Positions 5,663 to 13,389 of a stretch of 20,531 bases of DNA are shown here, piece by piece. Under the pieces are notes generated by a model. The model saw only the letters and a list, made by a program, of their open reading frames with translations. It searched no databases and was not told the DNA's origin. Position numbers and translations under genes: made by a program. The stretch spans positions 1 to 20,531 of the forward strand of contig DMVN01000194.1 in assembly GCA_003476685.1 (NCBI GenBank). Direction: 5' to 3'. The stretch comes from Acidobacteriota bacterium. Lineage in GTDB: Bacteria; Acidobacteriota; Aminicenantia; Aminicenantales; Saccharicenantaceae. Every line of letters begins with the position of its first letter. Within the stretch, counting starts at the first letter, position 1.

Positions 5663-8290
5663 TTGCCGGGAGGTAATTTTGGGGTAGCAAGACGCCTTTT
5701 TCCTTGCTTTTTCCCGCTGCTGGCCCTCTGGCTGGGCCTGAGCCTGCCCCTTTGGTCTCAACCCGCAACTCCCGAGCACCTGCTGCTCCTGACCAGGTCG
5801 CTGGAAGGCAGGGACCTTGAAGGTTACCTGAACCTGTGCCTGCCCGAAATCAGAGAAGAAGAAAGAAGTGCCCTGAGTTCATATTTTGAGCAGCCCGGTC
5901 TGGAAAAATTGAACCTGTTTTATTCAGGCGAAAGCCGCGATGAGAACGGCCTCAGCCGGGCCTTTTTCCAGGTCTTGTTCCAGAAGGAATATTCAGCTTC
6001 CATAGAAATCTGGCAAATCTTGTACCGCCAGCGGCCGGAAGGTCCAGAAGTTTACCGGCGCACCGTCAGCAGCAGCCTGAAGGACCTTTACCGGCTGCGT
6101 TTCCCCGGCGAAAGAAGCACCTACGCCCGCAACATTCGTCTGACCCAGAAAGACATAATCATCACCTTTGCCGAAGGGCAGATATTCTTTGATAACCTGC
6201 CCGGCCTCGATACGGCCGTCATCATCATCGGCCGGGGACAGGTTCGCTTTCAGCCGTCGGACGAGATTGAGAGGCATCAGCTGACCAGGATTTTTCGGAA
6301 ACCAGCCCTGGAAGAAGCCCTGGAGTATGTTTACGTCCGCGGCAGCGATAATTACTTCCAAAACAACCTGCTGTATGAACCGGCCCAGCCGCCAGCCACA
6401 GCCGAGCCACCCGAGGTGAACGCCAACCGGGCCTACTCTATTTTCTCCAGGAATTATTCCAGGTCTTTCACCCTGGAAAATTCTCTGACCGGGGAGCTGT
6501 TGACCTTTCTGCCCCAGGCCGAGGAAACGGTGATGGAGATAAAAACGGCCAGGCGGGGAGAATTTACTTACGTTTATTCTCCTTTTGCCGAGGAGGAAAT
6601 TTCCTTCCTGGACCGGACCAGGGGTCGCCTGCTTAACAGCTATTCGCCTCAGGAAGAGGGTCAGAAGAGGATGTTCCTGAGGTTTGGAGAAAAACACGAA
6701 GTCAGGCATTATGAGATAGAAGCCAGCTACCGCCCCGAAAACGGCCAGTTAGCGGCCGCGGCCACCATCCAACTGGTTTCGGTCAGCGACAATCTGGATA
6801 GTTGCCAGCTGCGCCTGAATCCCGACCTGCAAATCTTGAAAATAGAAGATGACAGGGGCCGGGAACTTTTTTACAGCCGGGACCGCCTCCGCCGTTACCT
6901 GTATATCTACCTGTCGGAAAGGTTGCCCCGGGGCCAGTCCACCCGACTCCGGATATTTTACCGGGGAAAACTGGTGCCACCACCGCCGTTGACCGATACC
7001 GGTCCTCAGCTGCGTTCGGAGGAGCCGACCATCCTGTTTACCATAAGCAACAGCTATCTCTTCACCCAGTCTTCGGAGTGGTACCCGGCGCCAGTGCGGG
7101 AGAAATATTTCACCTATCGCCTGCGGATGATAGTTCCCGACGGCTTTTATTGTCTGGCCGGCGGCCGGCTGGTCGAGCAGTACTCGGTCAAGGAGGCCGG
7201 CAACGTGACCGAACTGGAAAACCTGGGCAACTCCATTTTCATCTACGAAAGCCAGGTGCCGGTCAAATACATCAGTTTTTTCATCGCCCGACTGGTTCTC
7301 ATAAAAAAGATTACTAACGGCCTGACCATCGAGCATTACACCACCCAGGACTGGCGGCACCAGGCAAGGCAGGTCAGCAACGAGGCCGCCGCCATTGTGG
7401 ACAGTTACCAGAAGCGTTTCGGTCCCTTTCCTTATGAACGGCTGGCCATTGCCCAGAGGTACTGGCATACTCATGGCGGGCATGCTCCGCCAGGTATGGT
7501 GGTGCTGGATACGCTGCCTTTTTCTCGCAGTCCAGAGCTGATCATCATCAATCCTTCCAGCCCGGTGGACCTCTCTTACTGGTCGGGATATTATCTGGCC
7601 CATGAAATCGCCCACCAGTGGTGGGGCCAGGCTGTGACCTGGACCTCTTACCGGGACAACTGGCTGACCGAAGGCCTGGCCCAGTTTTCTGCCATTCTTT
7701 ATCTGAAAGAAAAATACGGGCAGAAGGATTTCGAAAAAATCCTGCAAAAAATCTCAAACTCGGTCCGCAAGAAGTCGAGCCTCGGCCCGATCATCCTGGG
7801 AATCCGTTTGAGTCATGCCGACTTTGAGGGCTATCAGTCGATTGTTTATAACAAGGCAGCCCTGGTGCTGCTGATGCTTCAGGACTGGCTGGGCGAGGAA
7901 GTTTTCTACCGTGGTTTGCAGGAATTTGGCCGGGAATTCCGTTTCCAGGCGGTCCGTACGGCCGATTTCCGCCTGGCCATGGAGAAGGTTTCGGGCCAGG
8001 ACCTGCGTCAGTTTTTCCACGACTGGTTCTATTCAGAAAGGCTGCCCGAGGTTCGGGTGGAACAGAAAATCCTGCCCGGGGAGAATGTTTCTCGCTTACA
8101 GCTGACCGTCCGTCAGCTGGCTCGACCGATGATTTTTCCCCTCCGGGTGGTTCTGGAAACCGACCGCGGCCGGAGCGAGCAGGTTTTGTTATTGGATACG
8201 GCGGCCAGGACCTTTGAGCTGGAGTTCTCCGGCCGGCTGAAAAAAGTCAGGATTAATCCGGGGGACCTGGTTCCGGGGAAATTCAACTAA
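5663..8290 (+). CDS. Exported M1-family (gluzincin) metallopeptidase lacking GAMEN
   Basis: A zinc metallopeptidase of the aminopeptidase N family, 875 residues. A signal peptide is visible (basic VARRL, then a hydrophobic stretch to LSLPLWSQ near 32), so it acts outside the cytoplasm. Residues 35-345 match no domain I know. The M1-like part follows: a beta domain with SEWYPAP near 471-477, then HEIAH (H647, E648, H651) and E670 in NWLTEG, exactly 18 residues after H651, giving the complete zinc site, and Y729 in VYNKAAL as the likely catalytic tyrosine. The GxMEN loop that anchors the substrate amino terminus is missing; THGGHAPPGMVV (603-614) lies there instead. True aminopeptidase activity is thus doubtful. 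Start: a TTG at 5663 with AGAAGG at 5650-5655; no ATG is available. It is convergent with the sigma54 regulator gene, 26 bases apart with no terminator. Confidence 0.9.
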   Translation: MPGGNFGVARRLFPCFFPLLALWLGLSLPLWSQPATPEHLLLLTRSLEGRDLEGYLNLCLPEIREEERSALSSYFEQPGLEKLNLFYSGESRDENGLSRAFFQVLFQKEYSASIEIWQILYRQRPEGPEVYRRTVSSSLKDLYRLRFPGERSTYARNIRLTQKDIIITFAEGQIFFDNLPGLDTAVIIIGRGQVRFQPSDEIERHQLTRIFRKPALEEALEYVYVRGSDNYFQNNLLYEPAQPPATAEPPEVNANRAYSIFSRNYSRSFTLENSLTGELLTFLPQAEETVMEIKTARRGEFTYVYSPFAEEEISFLDRTRGRLLNSYSPQEEGQKRMFLRFGEKHEVRHYEIEASYRPENGQLAAAATIQLVSVSDNLDSCQLRLNPDLQILKIEDDRGRELFYSRDRLRRYLYIYLSERLPRGQSTRLRIFYRGKLVPPPPLTDTGPQLRSEEPTILFTISNSYLFTQSSEWYPAPVREKYFTYRLRMIVPDGFYCLAGGRLVEQYSVKEAGNVTELENLGNSIFIYESQVPVKYISFFIARLVLIKKITNGLTIEHYTTQDWRHQARQVSNEAAAIVDSYQKRFGPFPYERLAIAQRYWHTHGGHAPPGMVVLDTLPFSRSPELIIINPSSPVDLSYWSGYYLAHEIAHQWWGQAVTWTSYRDNWLTEGLAQFSAILYLKEKYGQKDFEKILQKISNSVRKKSSLGPIILGIRLSHADFEGYQSIVYNKAALVLLMLQDWLGEEVFYRGLQEFGREFRFQAVRTADFRLAMEKVSGQDLRQFFHDWFYSERLPEVRVEQKILPGENVSRLQLTVRQLARPMIFPLRVVLETDRGRSEQVLLLDTAARTFELEFSGRLKKVRINPGDLVPGKFN

Positions 8291-8316
8291 AACCCGTCCG
8301 GCCGGCAGCAGGATAC

Positions 8317-9696
8317 TTAAACCAACCTGGCATTGATTTTCAGCCGCTTGATCATTTCATTAAGGGTGGTGGGTTTTAGCCCGAGCAGTTGAGCAGCTTT
8401 TTTCTGCACCCCGCCCGACTTTTCCAGGGCGGTCAGGATCAGCTTTTTCTGGAACTCAGCCGTTTTTTCCTTGAGGTCCAGGCTGCCATCGCCCAGCTCT
8501 TCGTACATGATTTTTTTCCCAGAAAGCAGGAAGGGCGGCAGAGAGTCGCGGGTGATAATGCGCGATTTGCACAGGACCACGGCCCGTTCCAGGACATTTT
8601 CCAGTTCCCGGACGTTGCCGGGCCAGTCATAATCCATCAGGATTTCCAGGACATCCTCGCTGACCCCTTCCACCTGTTTGTTGTTCTCGGCGTTATAGAC
8701 TTCGATAAAATGCTTGACCAGCAGGGGAATATCTTCTTTCCTGGCCCGGAGCGGGGGCAGCTCAATCTTGATGACATTCAGGCGGTAGAACAGGTCCTTG
8801 CGGAAAGCCTTCTGTTCTATCAGCTCTTCCAGGTCGGTGTTGGTGGCGGCGATGATCCGGACGTCGACCTTGATGGTTCTGGTCCCGCCCAGACGCATGA
8901 ATTCCTTATCCTGCATCACCCGCAGCAGTTTGACCTGGGTTTCCAGGCTGATGGAGGAAATCTCGTCAAAGAAAATGGTGCCTTTATCGGCGGCTTCGAA
9001 CAGGCCCTTTTTGTCAGACACAGCCCCGGTGAAAGCTCCTTTGACATGACCGAAAAGATGGCTTTCCAGAAGGTCGGGCGGCAACGACCCGCTGTTGACT
9101 ACCACGAAGGGATGGCGGGCTCGGTCCGAGTTGAGATGGATGGCTCTGGCTATCAGCTCTTTCCCGGTTCCGCTTTCACCCTGAATCAGGATGGTAGACC
9201 TGGTGGGAGCGGCGGCTTTGACCAGTTCGAAAACGTTCATCATGGGCTGGCTCTTGCCGATGATGTTATTGAAAGAGAACTTCTTCTTCAGCTCGGAGCG
9301 CAGCCTGATGTTCTCTTCCTGCAGCTGGCGGTGTTCCAGGGCCCGGCGGATGGTCATCAATAATTCATCATTCTTAAAGGGCTTCTGGATATAATCGTAG
9401 GCCCCCATCTTGATGGCGGCCAGGGCCGATTCTACCGAGGCGTAAGCGGTGATGATGATCACCATGGCTTCCGGGTCGATTCTCTTGATCTGTTTCAGGA
9501 CTTCCAGGCCGTCCATCCCGGGCATCAGCAGGTCCAGCAGGATCAGGTCGAATTTCTGCTCCTCGAATTTCTTCAGGGCTTCTTCACCGGAAGCAGAAAT
9601 CTCTACCGAGTAACCTTCGGCTTCCAGGATCTGGCCCAGGACATCATGGATGATGGGCTCGTCGTCAATCAGATGAATCAGGGCATTATTGTTCAT
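8317..9696 (-). CDS. NtrC-family sigma54-dependent response regulator
   Basis: Activates sigma54 promoters when phosphorylated by its partner kinase. The 459-residue product has the full three-domain layout. The receiver domain (1-120) has the acidic pair D11/D12, phospho-acceptor D55 in LLDLLMPGMDG, T83 and K105. The AAA+ domain (about 143-370) has Walker A GESGTGKE (173-180), the sigma54-contact loop GAFTGA (220-225), Walker B IFFDE (241-245) and the downstream block YDWPGNVRELENV. A Fis-type helix-turn-helix (about 420-455, GGVQKKAAQLLGLKPTTLNEM) closes it. All key residues are present, so it should be active. Its ATG overlaps the end of the kinase gene by 11 bases, and the two are co-transcribed. 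The nearest -24/-12 element seen is upstream of the convergent peptidase gene. Confidence 0.96.
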   Translation of the reverse strand: MNNNALIHLIDDEPIIHDVLGQILEAEGYSVEISASGEEALKKFEEQKFDLILLDLLMPGMDGLEVLKQIKRIDPEAMVIIITAYASVESALAAIKMGAYDYIQKPFKNDELLMTIRRALEHRQLQEENIRLRSELKKKFSFNNIIGKSQPMMNVFELVKAAAPTRSTILIQGESGTGKELIARAIHLNSDRARHPFVVVNSGSLPPDLLESHLFGHVKGAFTGAVSDKKGLFEAADKGTIFFDEISSISLETQVKLLRVMQDKEFMRLGGTRTIKVDVRIIAATNTDLEELIEQKAFRKDLFYRLNVIKIELPPLRARKEDIPLLVKHFIEVYNAENNKQVEGVSEDVLEILMDYDWPGNVRELENVLERAVVLCKSRIITRDSLPPFLLSGKKIMYEELGDGSLDLKEKTAEFQKKLILTALEKSGGVQKKAAQLLGLKPTTLNEMIKRLKINARLV

Positions 9697-12532
9697 GATG
9701 GCTTCCCCGAGGTTGTATTTTCAGGCGGTTTTTCTCCGAGAGACTGGTGGGCAGGAGGATGGTGAAAGTTGTCCCCTGACCCACGGCGCTGTCAACCAGT
9801 ATCTGCCCCTCGTGTTCCTTGACTATGGCAAAGCTGATGGACAGGCCCAGTCCGGTCCCCTTGCCCAGCCCCTTGGTGGTGAAGAAGGGGTCAAAGATCC
9901 TCGGCAGGTGTTCCGGTTTGATGCCCGTTCCGGTATCGGCTATCTTGACCAGGGCCAGGTCGCCTCTTTGATTGGTTTCGATCATCAGCCGACCCCCGCC
10001 GGGCATAGCGTCCATGGCATTCAGAATAATGTTTATAAAGACCTGCTGCAGTCTTTCCCGCTGGGCATAAATCACCACCGGTTTCAAGTTCAGCTCCAGC
10101 TGGATGTTCAGACTTTTAAGGCGGTAATCAATAAGAGAAATGATTTCTTCCAGACTTTCCTTGAGGTCCACCCGGTGGTAGTAATCATCGGCCGGGTTGC
10201 GGGCAAAATTCAGCAGGTTCTTGATGATGCGGTTGACCCTTTCCGTCTGAGCCTCTATTTTCTGCAGTATCTGCAGGTAATGAGCATCGGTCAGCTTCTT
10301 CTGGAGCATCTGGACATAGCTGGAAATGCCGGTGAGAGGGGTGTTGATCTCGTGGGCCACCCCGGCCGACAGCAGGCCGATGGAGGCCAGCTTTTCCGAA
10401 GTCAGCAACTGCTGCTGCAGATGGATTTTTTCCGTTATATCTTCGAAAACAATGATGGTGCCGTAAGCCTGCATCTGGTTGTCAAAGAGGGGAGTCCGGG
10501 CCACGTCGAATATCTTCTTCTCGCTCCGGGCTGTGGTCAGGCCAATTTCACTGAGCAACTGGTACTCGCTCTGGGTGGCCGGCGGAAAAAGGGCCTGGAA
10601 GTTTTCCTGTCCGATCACCTGAGCCAGGTGCCGGTTGAGGGCCTGGTCCCTGCTGATTCCGAACTGCCTTTCCAGCACCCGGTTCCAGCCGATGACCTGT
10701 CCGGTCTGGTCGATGACTGCCACCCCTACGGTCAGGCTTTCTATGATATTATCGCTATAGTCTTTAAGGCGCTGCAGTTCCTGAGACCTTATAATTTCCT
10801 GGTTGTAGAGGTAGGCATTTTCCAGGGCCAGGGCCACCGGGGTGGATATGGTCCGCAGCAATTCCCGGTCCTCGCCAGAAAAGTAGGACTCGTCCAGTTT
10901 ATGGCTCATGGCCAGGAAACCCATGACCTTGTTTTCCAGCCGCAACGGAAGTATGTTGACCAGCTCCTTTTCAAGAAGCAGCCCGAAAAATTTCTGGCTG
11001 GAAGGGCTTTCCCCCGGCTGGACAAAAGAGATGAATTCGGCCTTTTGCAGTTGATCTATTTCAGCCTGGGATAGTTGCAGTGCCTGGAGTCCCGGGTCGG
11101 GTTGGGAAGATTTGAGAAGATAGAATTCATTGTGGCTCCCCTCCCTGGCCAGGAACAGGGCCGTCTGCTTGAGGGACAGGGCTTTGGAGATGGTTTCCAC
11201 CAGGAAGTCACTCAGGCGATTGAGGTTTCTTTCCCGGTTGAGGAGGCTGGATATGGTCAGCAACGTCCGTCGGTATTCATAGCTCCGCCGGTATATCACC
11301 CGGTCCACTACGGTTTGGACCAGCTCGGACAGCGGCGTAAACAGGGTAGCTCCCAGGATGATGGCCAGCAGGCCGAGCAGGATGAAATTGAGCCTGTTTT
11401 CCGAAAACAGCTGGGTCTGGGAACTGACCAGGAAATAGACCATGGCCAGCAGGGCGAAGGAAATGATCAGGGTGGTGCCTTTCTTGAACAGGACCTCAAA
11501 CTGGATTAAGCGGTAGCGGGAGATGGAATAAGCCAGAGTGATGGGAATCAATCCCTGGAGCAAGACGCTCAACTGGCCGGGGGTGGTGGGCAGCCTGTCT
11601 CTCAGGAAAGGCCAAACGTAAAACAGGGAAAAGGGGAGTGACCCCAGCCCCAGGCCAACCGCAATCCACCTGAGCTGGTTCCTGATATAAGGATAAGCAG
11701 ACTTGACCAGGTCGTGGATGATTAAAGCCAGGGCCAGGATGGTATAGAGGGCCAGGTGAGTTAGCTCTAGTTTTTCCAGGGTTTTCTGGAAAACCAGGAC
11801 CTGAGCTTCGCTTAACATGGATTCCAGGTAGGTGTTCAGAAAAACGTTGGCCAGCAGCAGAACCAATCCCGGGAAATAAAACAGAGCTACCTGATTTTTA
11901 TGTTGAATTATTTTTTTCTTCTGGGGGAAGATAAAAAAGAAATTTAAGAGCAACGGGGGAAAGGCCAGCAGGGCCACTTTATCCAGCCAGTAAAATAGGT
12001 TGTCCAGGAAATCCATCTGACCGGTGGCGGAAAAAACATAGAACGAATAAAGGGAAAAAGAAACCAGGTAGAAAAAAGCATAGGGCCCCGTGAATTGCCT
12101 CCTGGTATTGAAGAACACCAGCAGGCTAATGGTCAGAGTAGCCAGGCCCAGGAGCATCAGATAAATGTAGGTGGAGCTGACACCTTTTTTTGTCAGGTAG
12201 AAGGAAGGCGAGAGGATAGTACCGCTCCGGCCTACCTGGTAAAGGGCTTTTTGTTCCAGGCGGTCGATAAGCCAGAGAATCTTACTGTACTCAATCCTGT
12301 TCTTGACCGGGGTATCGTTGATCGAGAACAGGATATCCCCGGATTTTAGGCCGGAAAGGTAAGCCGGGCTATCCTGGTCCACTCTGGCTGCTGTCAACCC
12401 GGCCGGTCCCTCTATCCAGGTGACGCCGTCGTAGGGTTCTTTCCAGGATAGTTTTCGCGAGATATTGATAAAGCCCAGCACTATAAGGATCAAAACCAGC
12501 AGCAGGAACAGGTAGAAAAAGCTCTTTCTCAT
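9686..12532 (-). CDS. Sensor histidine kinase with PDZ, multi-TM, GAF and PAS domains
   Basis: Membrane kinase partner of the NtrC-type regulator, 948 residues. Layout: one N-terminal membrane helix (about 5-24); a PDZ domain (about 45-110, with DSPAYLSGLKSGDILFSIN), predicted to face the periplasm; some nine further hydrophobic helices (about 120-410); a GAF-like domain (about 430-590); a PAS domain (about 600-715, VGVAVIDQTGQVIGWNRVLE); then the kinase core with H727 in GVAHEINTPL, the N box around N838 in NAMDAM, G1 DTGTGI near 866 and G2 GKGTGLGLS. All catalytic motifs are intact. The PDZ/multi-helix head is unusual for NtrB- or PilS-type kinases and suggests sensing of protein ends or envelope damage. 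GAAGAG lies five bases before the ATG. The gene follows the small exported protein gene after 59 bases and overlaps the regulator gene by 11. Confidence 0.95.
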   Translation of the reverse strand: MRKSFFYLFLLLVLILIVLGFINISRKLSWKEPYDGVTWIEGPAGLTAARVDQDSPAYLSGLKSGDILFSINDTPVKNRIEYSKILWLIDRLEQKALYQVGRSGTILSPSFYLTKKGVSSTYIYLMLLGLATLTISLLVFFNTRRQFTGPYAFFYLVSFSLYSFYVFSATGQMDFLDNLFYWLDKVALLAFPPLLLNFFFIFPQKKKIIQHKNQVALFYFPGLVLLLANVFLNTYLESMLSEAQVLVFQKTLEKLELTHLALYTILALALIIHDLVKSAYPYIRNQLRWIAVGLGLGSLPFSLFYVWPFLRDRLPTTPGQLSVLLQGLIPITLAYSISRYRLIQFEVLFKKGTTLIISFALLAMVYFLVSSQTQLFSENRLNFILLGLLAIILGATLFTPLSELVQTVVDRVIYRRSYEYRRTLLTISSLLNRERNLNRLSDFLVETISKALSLKQTALFLAREGSHNEFYLLKSSQPDPGLQALQLSQAEIDQLQKAEFISFVQPGESPSSQKFFGLLLEKELVNILPLRLENKVMGFLAMSHKLDESYFSGEDRELLRTISTPVALALENAYLYNQEIIRSQELQRLKDYSDNIIESLTVGVAVIDQTGQVIGWNRVLERQFGISRDQALNRHLAQVIGQENFQALFPPATQSEYQLLSEIGLTTARSEKKIFDVARTPLFDNQMQAYGTIIVFEDITEKIHLQQQLLTSEKLASIGLLSAGVAHEINTPLTGISSYVQMLQKKLTDAHYLQILQKIEAQTERVNRIIKNLLNFARNPADDYYHRVDLKESLEEIISLIDYRLKSLNIQLELNLKPVVIYAQRERLQQVFINIILNAMDAMPGGGRLMIETNQRGDLALVKIADTGTGIKPEHLPRIFDPFFTTKGLGKGTGLGLSISFAIVKEHEGQILVDSAVGQGTTFTILLPTSLSEKNRLKIQPRGSHHEQ

Positions 12533-12548
12533 AACGGCTCTTCAATAA

Positions 12549-12577
12549 AATATACTAAATCCAAAATTTTGAATCAA
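12549..12577 (-). promoter_or_regulatory. Sigma70-like promoter for the kinase/regulator operon
   Basis: On the minus strand TTGATT (12577-12572), a 17-base spacer, then TATATT (12554-12549). Transcription would start near 12542, only about 10 bases before the ATG at 12532. This gives the two-component pair its own start in the 59-base gap after the small exported protein gene. Confidence 0.55.
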
Positions 12578-12591
12578 CCGCTTAAAAAAAA

Positions 12592-12891
12592 TCAGTTCAG
12601 GATATGGCGGATTCCGGCTCTGAGGGCCCAGGAGGTTTTTGACTGCCTGAGGAGACGACGCAATTCTTCATCTTCTTTCAGGCCCAGGGGACTGGTCGTT
12701 CTCGAAAGGAAGGTGCTCATATAATCGAGTTTGGGTTTCTGAACTTCCTGAGGTGGAACCTGCCCGGGCGGGGTCTGGGCAACCGTCTGCTGCTGCCGGT
12801 TTTCCTGGGGATTTAAAACCTGGCCTGGCCCAGGATAGGCTTCGCCCATAAAAATCAGCAGCAACATGACTGAGGCTAAAGCTTTTATCAT
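12592..12891 (-). CDS. Small exported protein of unknown function
   Basis: A 99-residue product I do not recognise. It opens with a clear signal peptide (MIKALASVMLLLIFMGEAYP), followed by a Gln/Pro-rich linker (residues 25-51, with QENRQQQTVAQTPPGQVPPQ) and a charged C-terminal segment (LGLKEDEELRRLLRQSKTSW) likely to be helical. There is no lipobox cysteine, so it is probably periplasmic or membrane-anchored by an uncleaved helix. A good promoter lies right in front of it, but the ribosome binding site is weak. It sits 59 bases upstream of the PDZ kinase gene on the same strand, so an accessory or ligand role for that sensor is a reasonable guess, not shown by any motif. Confidence 0.65.
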   Translation of the reverse strand: MIKALASVMLLLIFMGEAYPGPGQVLNPQENRQQQTVAQTPPGQVPPQEVQKPKLDYMSTFLSRTTSPLGLKEDEELRRLLRQSKTSWALRAGIRHILN

Positions 12892-12902
12892 TTTTCACTA
12901 CA

Positions 12903-12931
12903 TTAATAAAACTTTGCCTGTTCTCTGTCAA
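12903..12931 (-). promoter_or_regulatory. Sigma70-like promoter for the small exported protein
   Basis: On the minus strand TTGACA (12931-12926), a 17-base spacer, then TATTAA (12908-12903). The start would fall near 12896, leaving about 5 bases before the ATG at 12891, so the message would be almost leaderless. That agrees with the weak ribosome binding site of the gene. Confidence 0.6.
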
Positions 12932-12987
12932 CCGGTTTATTATTACAGATTAGGACTTGGCATCCAGTATAAGGAGAATATTTGGAA

Positions 12988-13095
12988 GAGACGTGGGGAC
13001 GGCCCCTGGCCAGGGGCCCGGCTCTGCCGAGAAACTGCAGCCGCTCCCACTCTCTCCACAGCCAGGAACCCGGCGGTCCGGCTGGCTGACGTCTC
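12988..13095. ncRNA. Candidate structured RNA element (multi-branch fold)
   Basis: A closing stem GAGACGT (12988-12994) / ACGTCTC (13089-13095) encloses three helices: the 18-bp perfect palindrome GGCCCCTGGCCAGGGGCC (13001-13018), CGGC/GCCG around TCT (13019-13029), and CAGCCAG/CTGGCTG (13059-13065/13082-13088) stacked on CCGG/CCGG around CGGT (13070-13081) after a 4-base bulge. The last helix ends one base before the closing stem's 3' strand. The element is GC-rich between AT-rich flanks and contains no plausible gene. TATAAG at 12968-12973 on the plus strand could start a transcript just before the closing stem, but its -35 is poor. It does not match 6S, 4.5S, RNase P or tmRNA features that I know. 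Transcription and strand are unproven. Confidence 0.4.
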
Positions 13096-13169
13096 AGTCC
13101 TTAAATCGCACAGACAAAAACTCCTGTTCTTAAAGCAGGTGGCTTTCGTCCCGCAGAAAATAGCCGCTA

Positions 13170-13379
13170 TTAGTTGATGAAACTTTTAAGAATTCTGGAG
13201 AGCAGGGATTTCTTGCCTGCAGGTATCTGTTCCTGGCAGAGCCAGAAAGGTATGAGCTCTGCCGGAAGTTGCCGGTAAGGGAAGTCCTCCGGCCAGAACA
13301 GCCCCCGGGCCGGAAGGCCCGAGGGCTGGCGGGCTGGCCGTTGCCCCGCTGGCTGGCTTTTTTTCTTACCGCTGGCCAT
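13170..13379 (-). CDS. Possible small protein, 69 residues, unknown
   Basis: An open frame beginning 10 bases after the stop of the ARPP-1 gene, with GAAGG seven bases before its ATG at 13379. The first 27 residues are basic and Pro/Gln/Arg-rich (MASGKKKSQPAGQRPARQ); the second half looks more protein-like (FWPEDFPYRQLPAELIPFWL) and ends in a basic amphipathic stretch, KKSLLSRILKSFIN. I recognise no family. Against it: the same DNA holds a long hairpin (13290-13340), and the GC-rich composition could keep a frame open by chance. If real, it would be translated together with the ARPP-1 gene. Confidence 0.4.
   Translation of the reverse strand: MASGKKKSQPAGQRPARQPSGLPARGLFWPEDFPYRQLPAELIPFWLCQEQIPAGKKSLLSRILKSFIN
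13290..13340. repeat. Long nested inverted repeat / stable hairpin
   Basis: Three stacked helices: CGGCCAG/CTGGCCG (13290-13296/13334-13340), AGCCC/GGGCT (13300-13304/13323-13327) and CGGGCC/GGCCCG (13306-13311/13316-13321), 18 pairs in all. On the plus strand the loop is GGAA, a GNRA-type tetraloop; on the minus strand it is TTCC. T7 follows on the plus strand only at 13358-13364, too far for a standard terminator. It lies downstream of the ARPP-1 gene and could act as its 3' end structure. Confidence 0.5.
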
Positions 13380-13389
13380 TACCGAACCT

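Noticed and set aside
6749..7747. Open frame of 332 codons on the minus strand opposite the peptidase gene
   Set aside because: Antisense shadow of the M1-like metallopeptidase with its HEIAH zinc site; no recognisable protein features.
8389..9363. Open frame of 324 codons on the plus strand opposite the response regulator gene
   Set aside because: Antisense to a complete NtrC-type gene; composition-driven shadow.
9689..11074. Open frame of 461 codons on the plus strand opposite the kinase gene
   Set aside because: It is antisense to a kinase with all catalytic motifs, its translation shows no domain, and such frames arise from the GC-biased third positions of the real gene.
13001..13018. 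The 18-bp palindrome as a simple rho-independent terminator
   Set aside because: No T-run follows it on either strand; it fits better as one helix of the larger fold.
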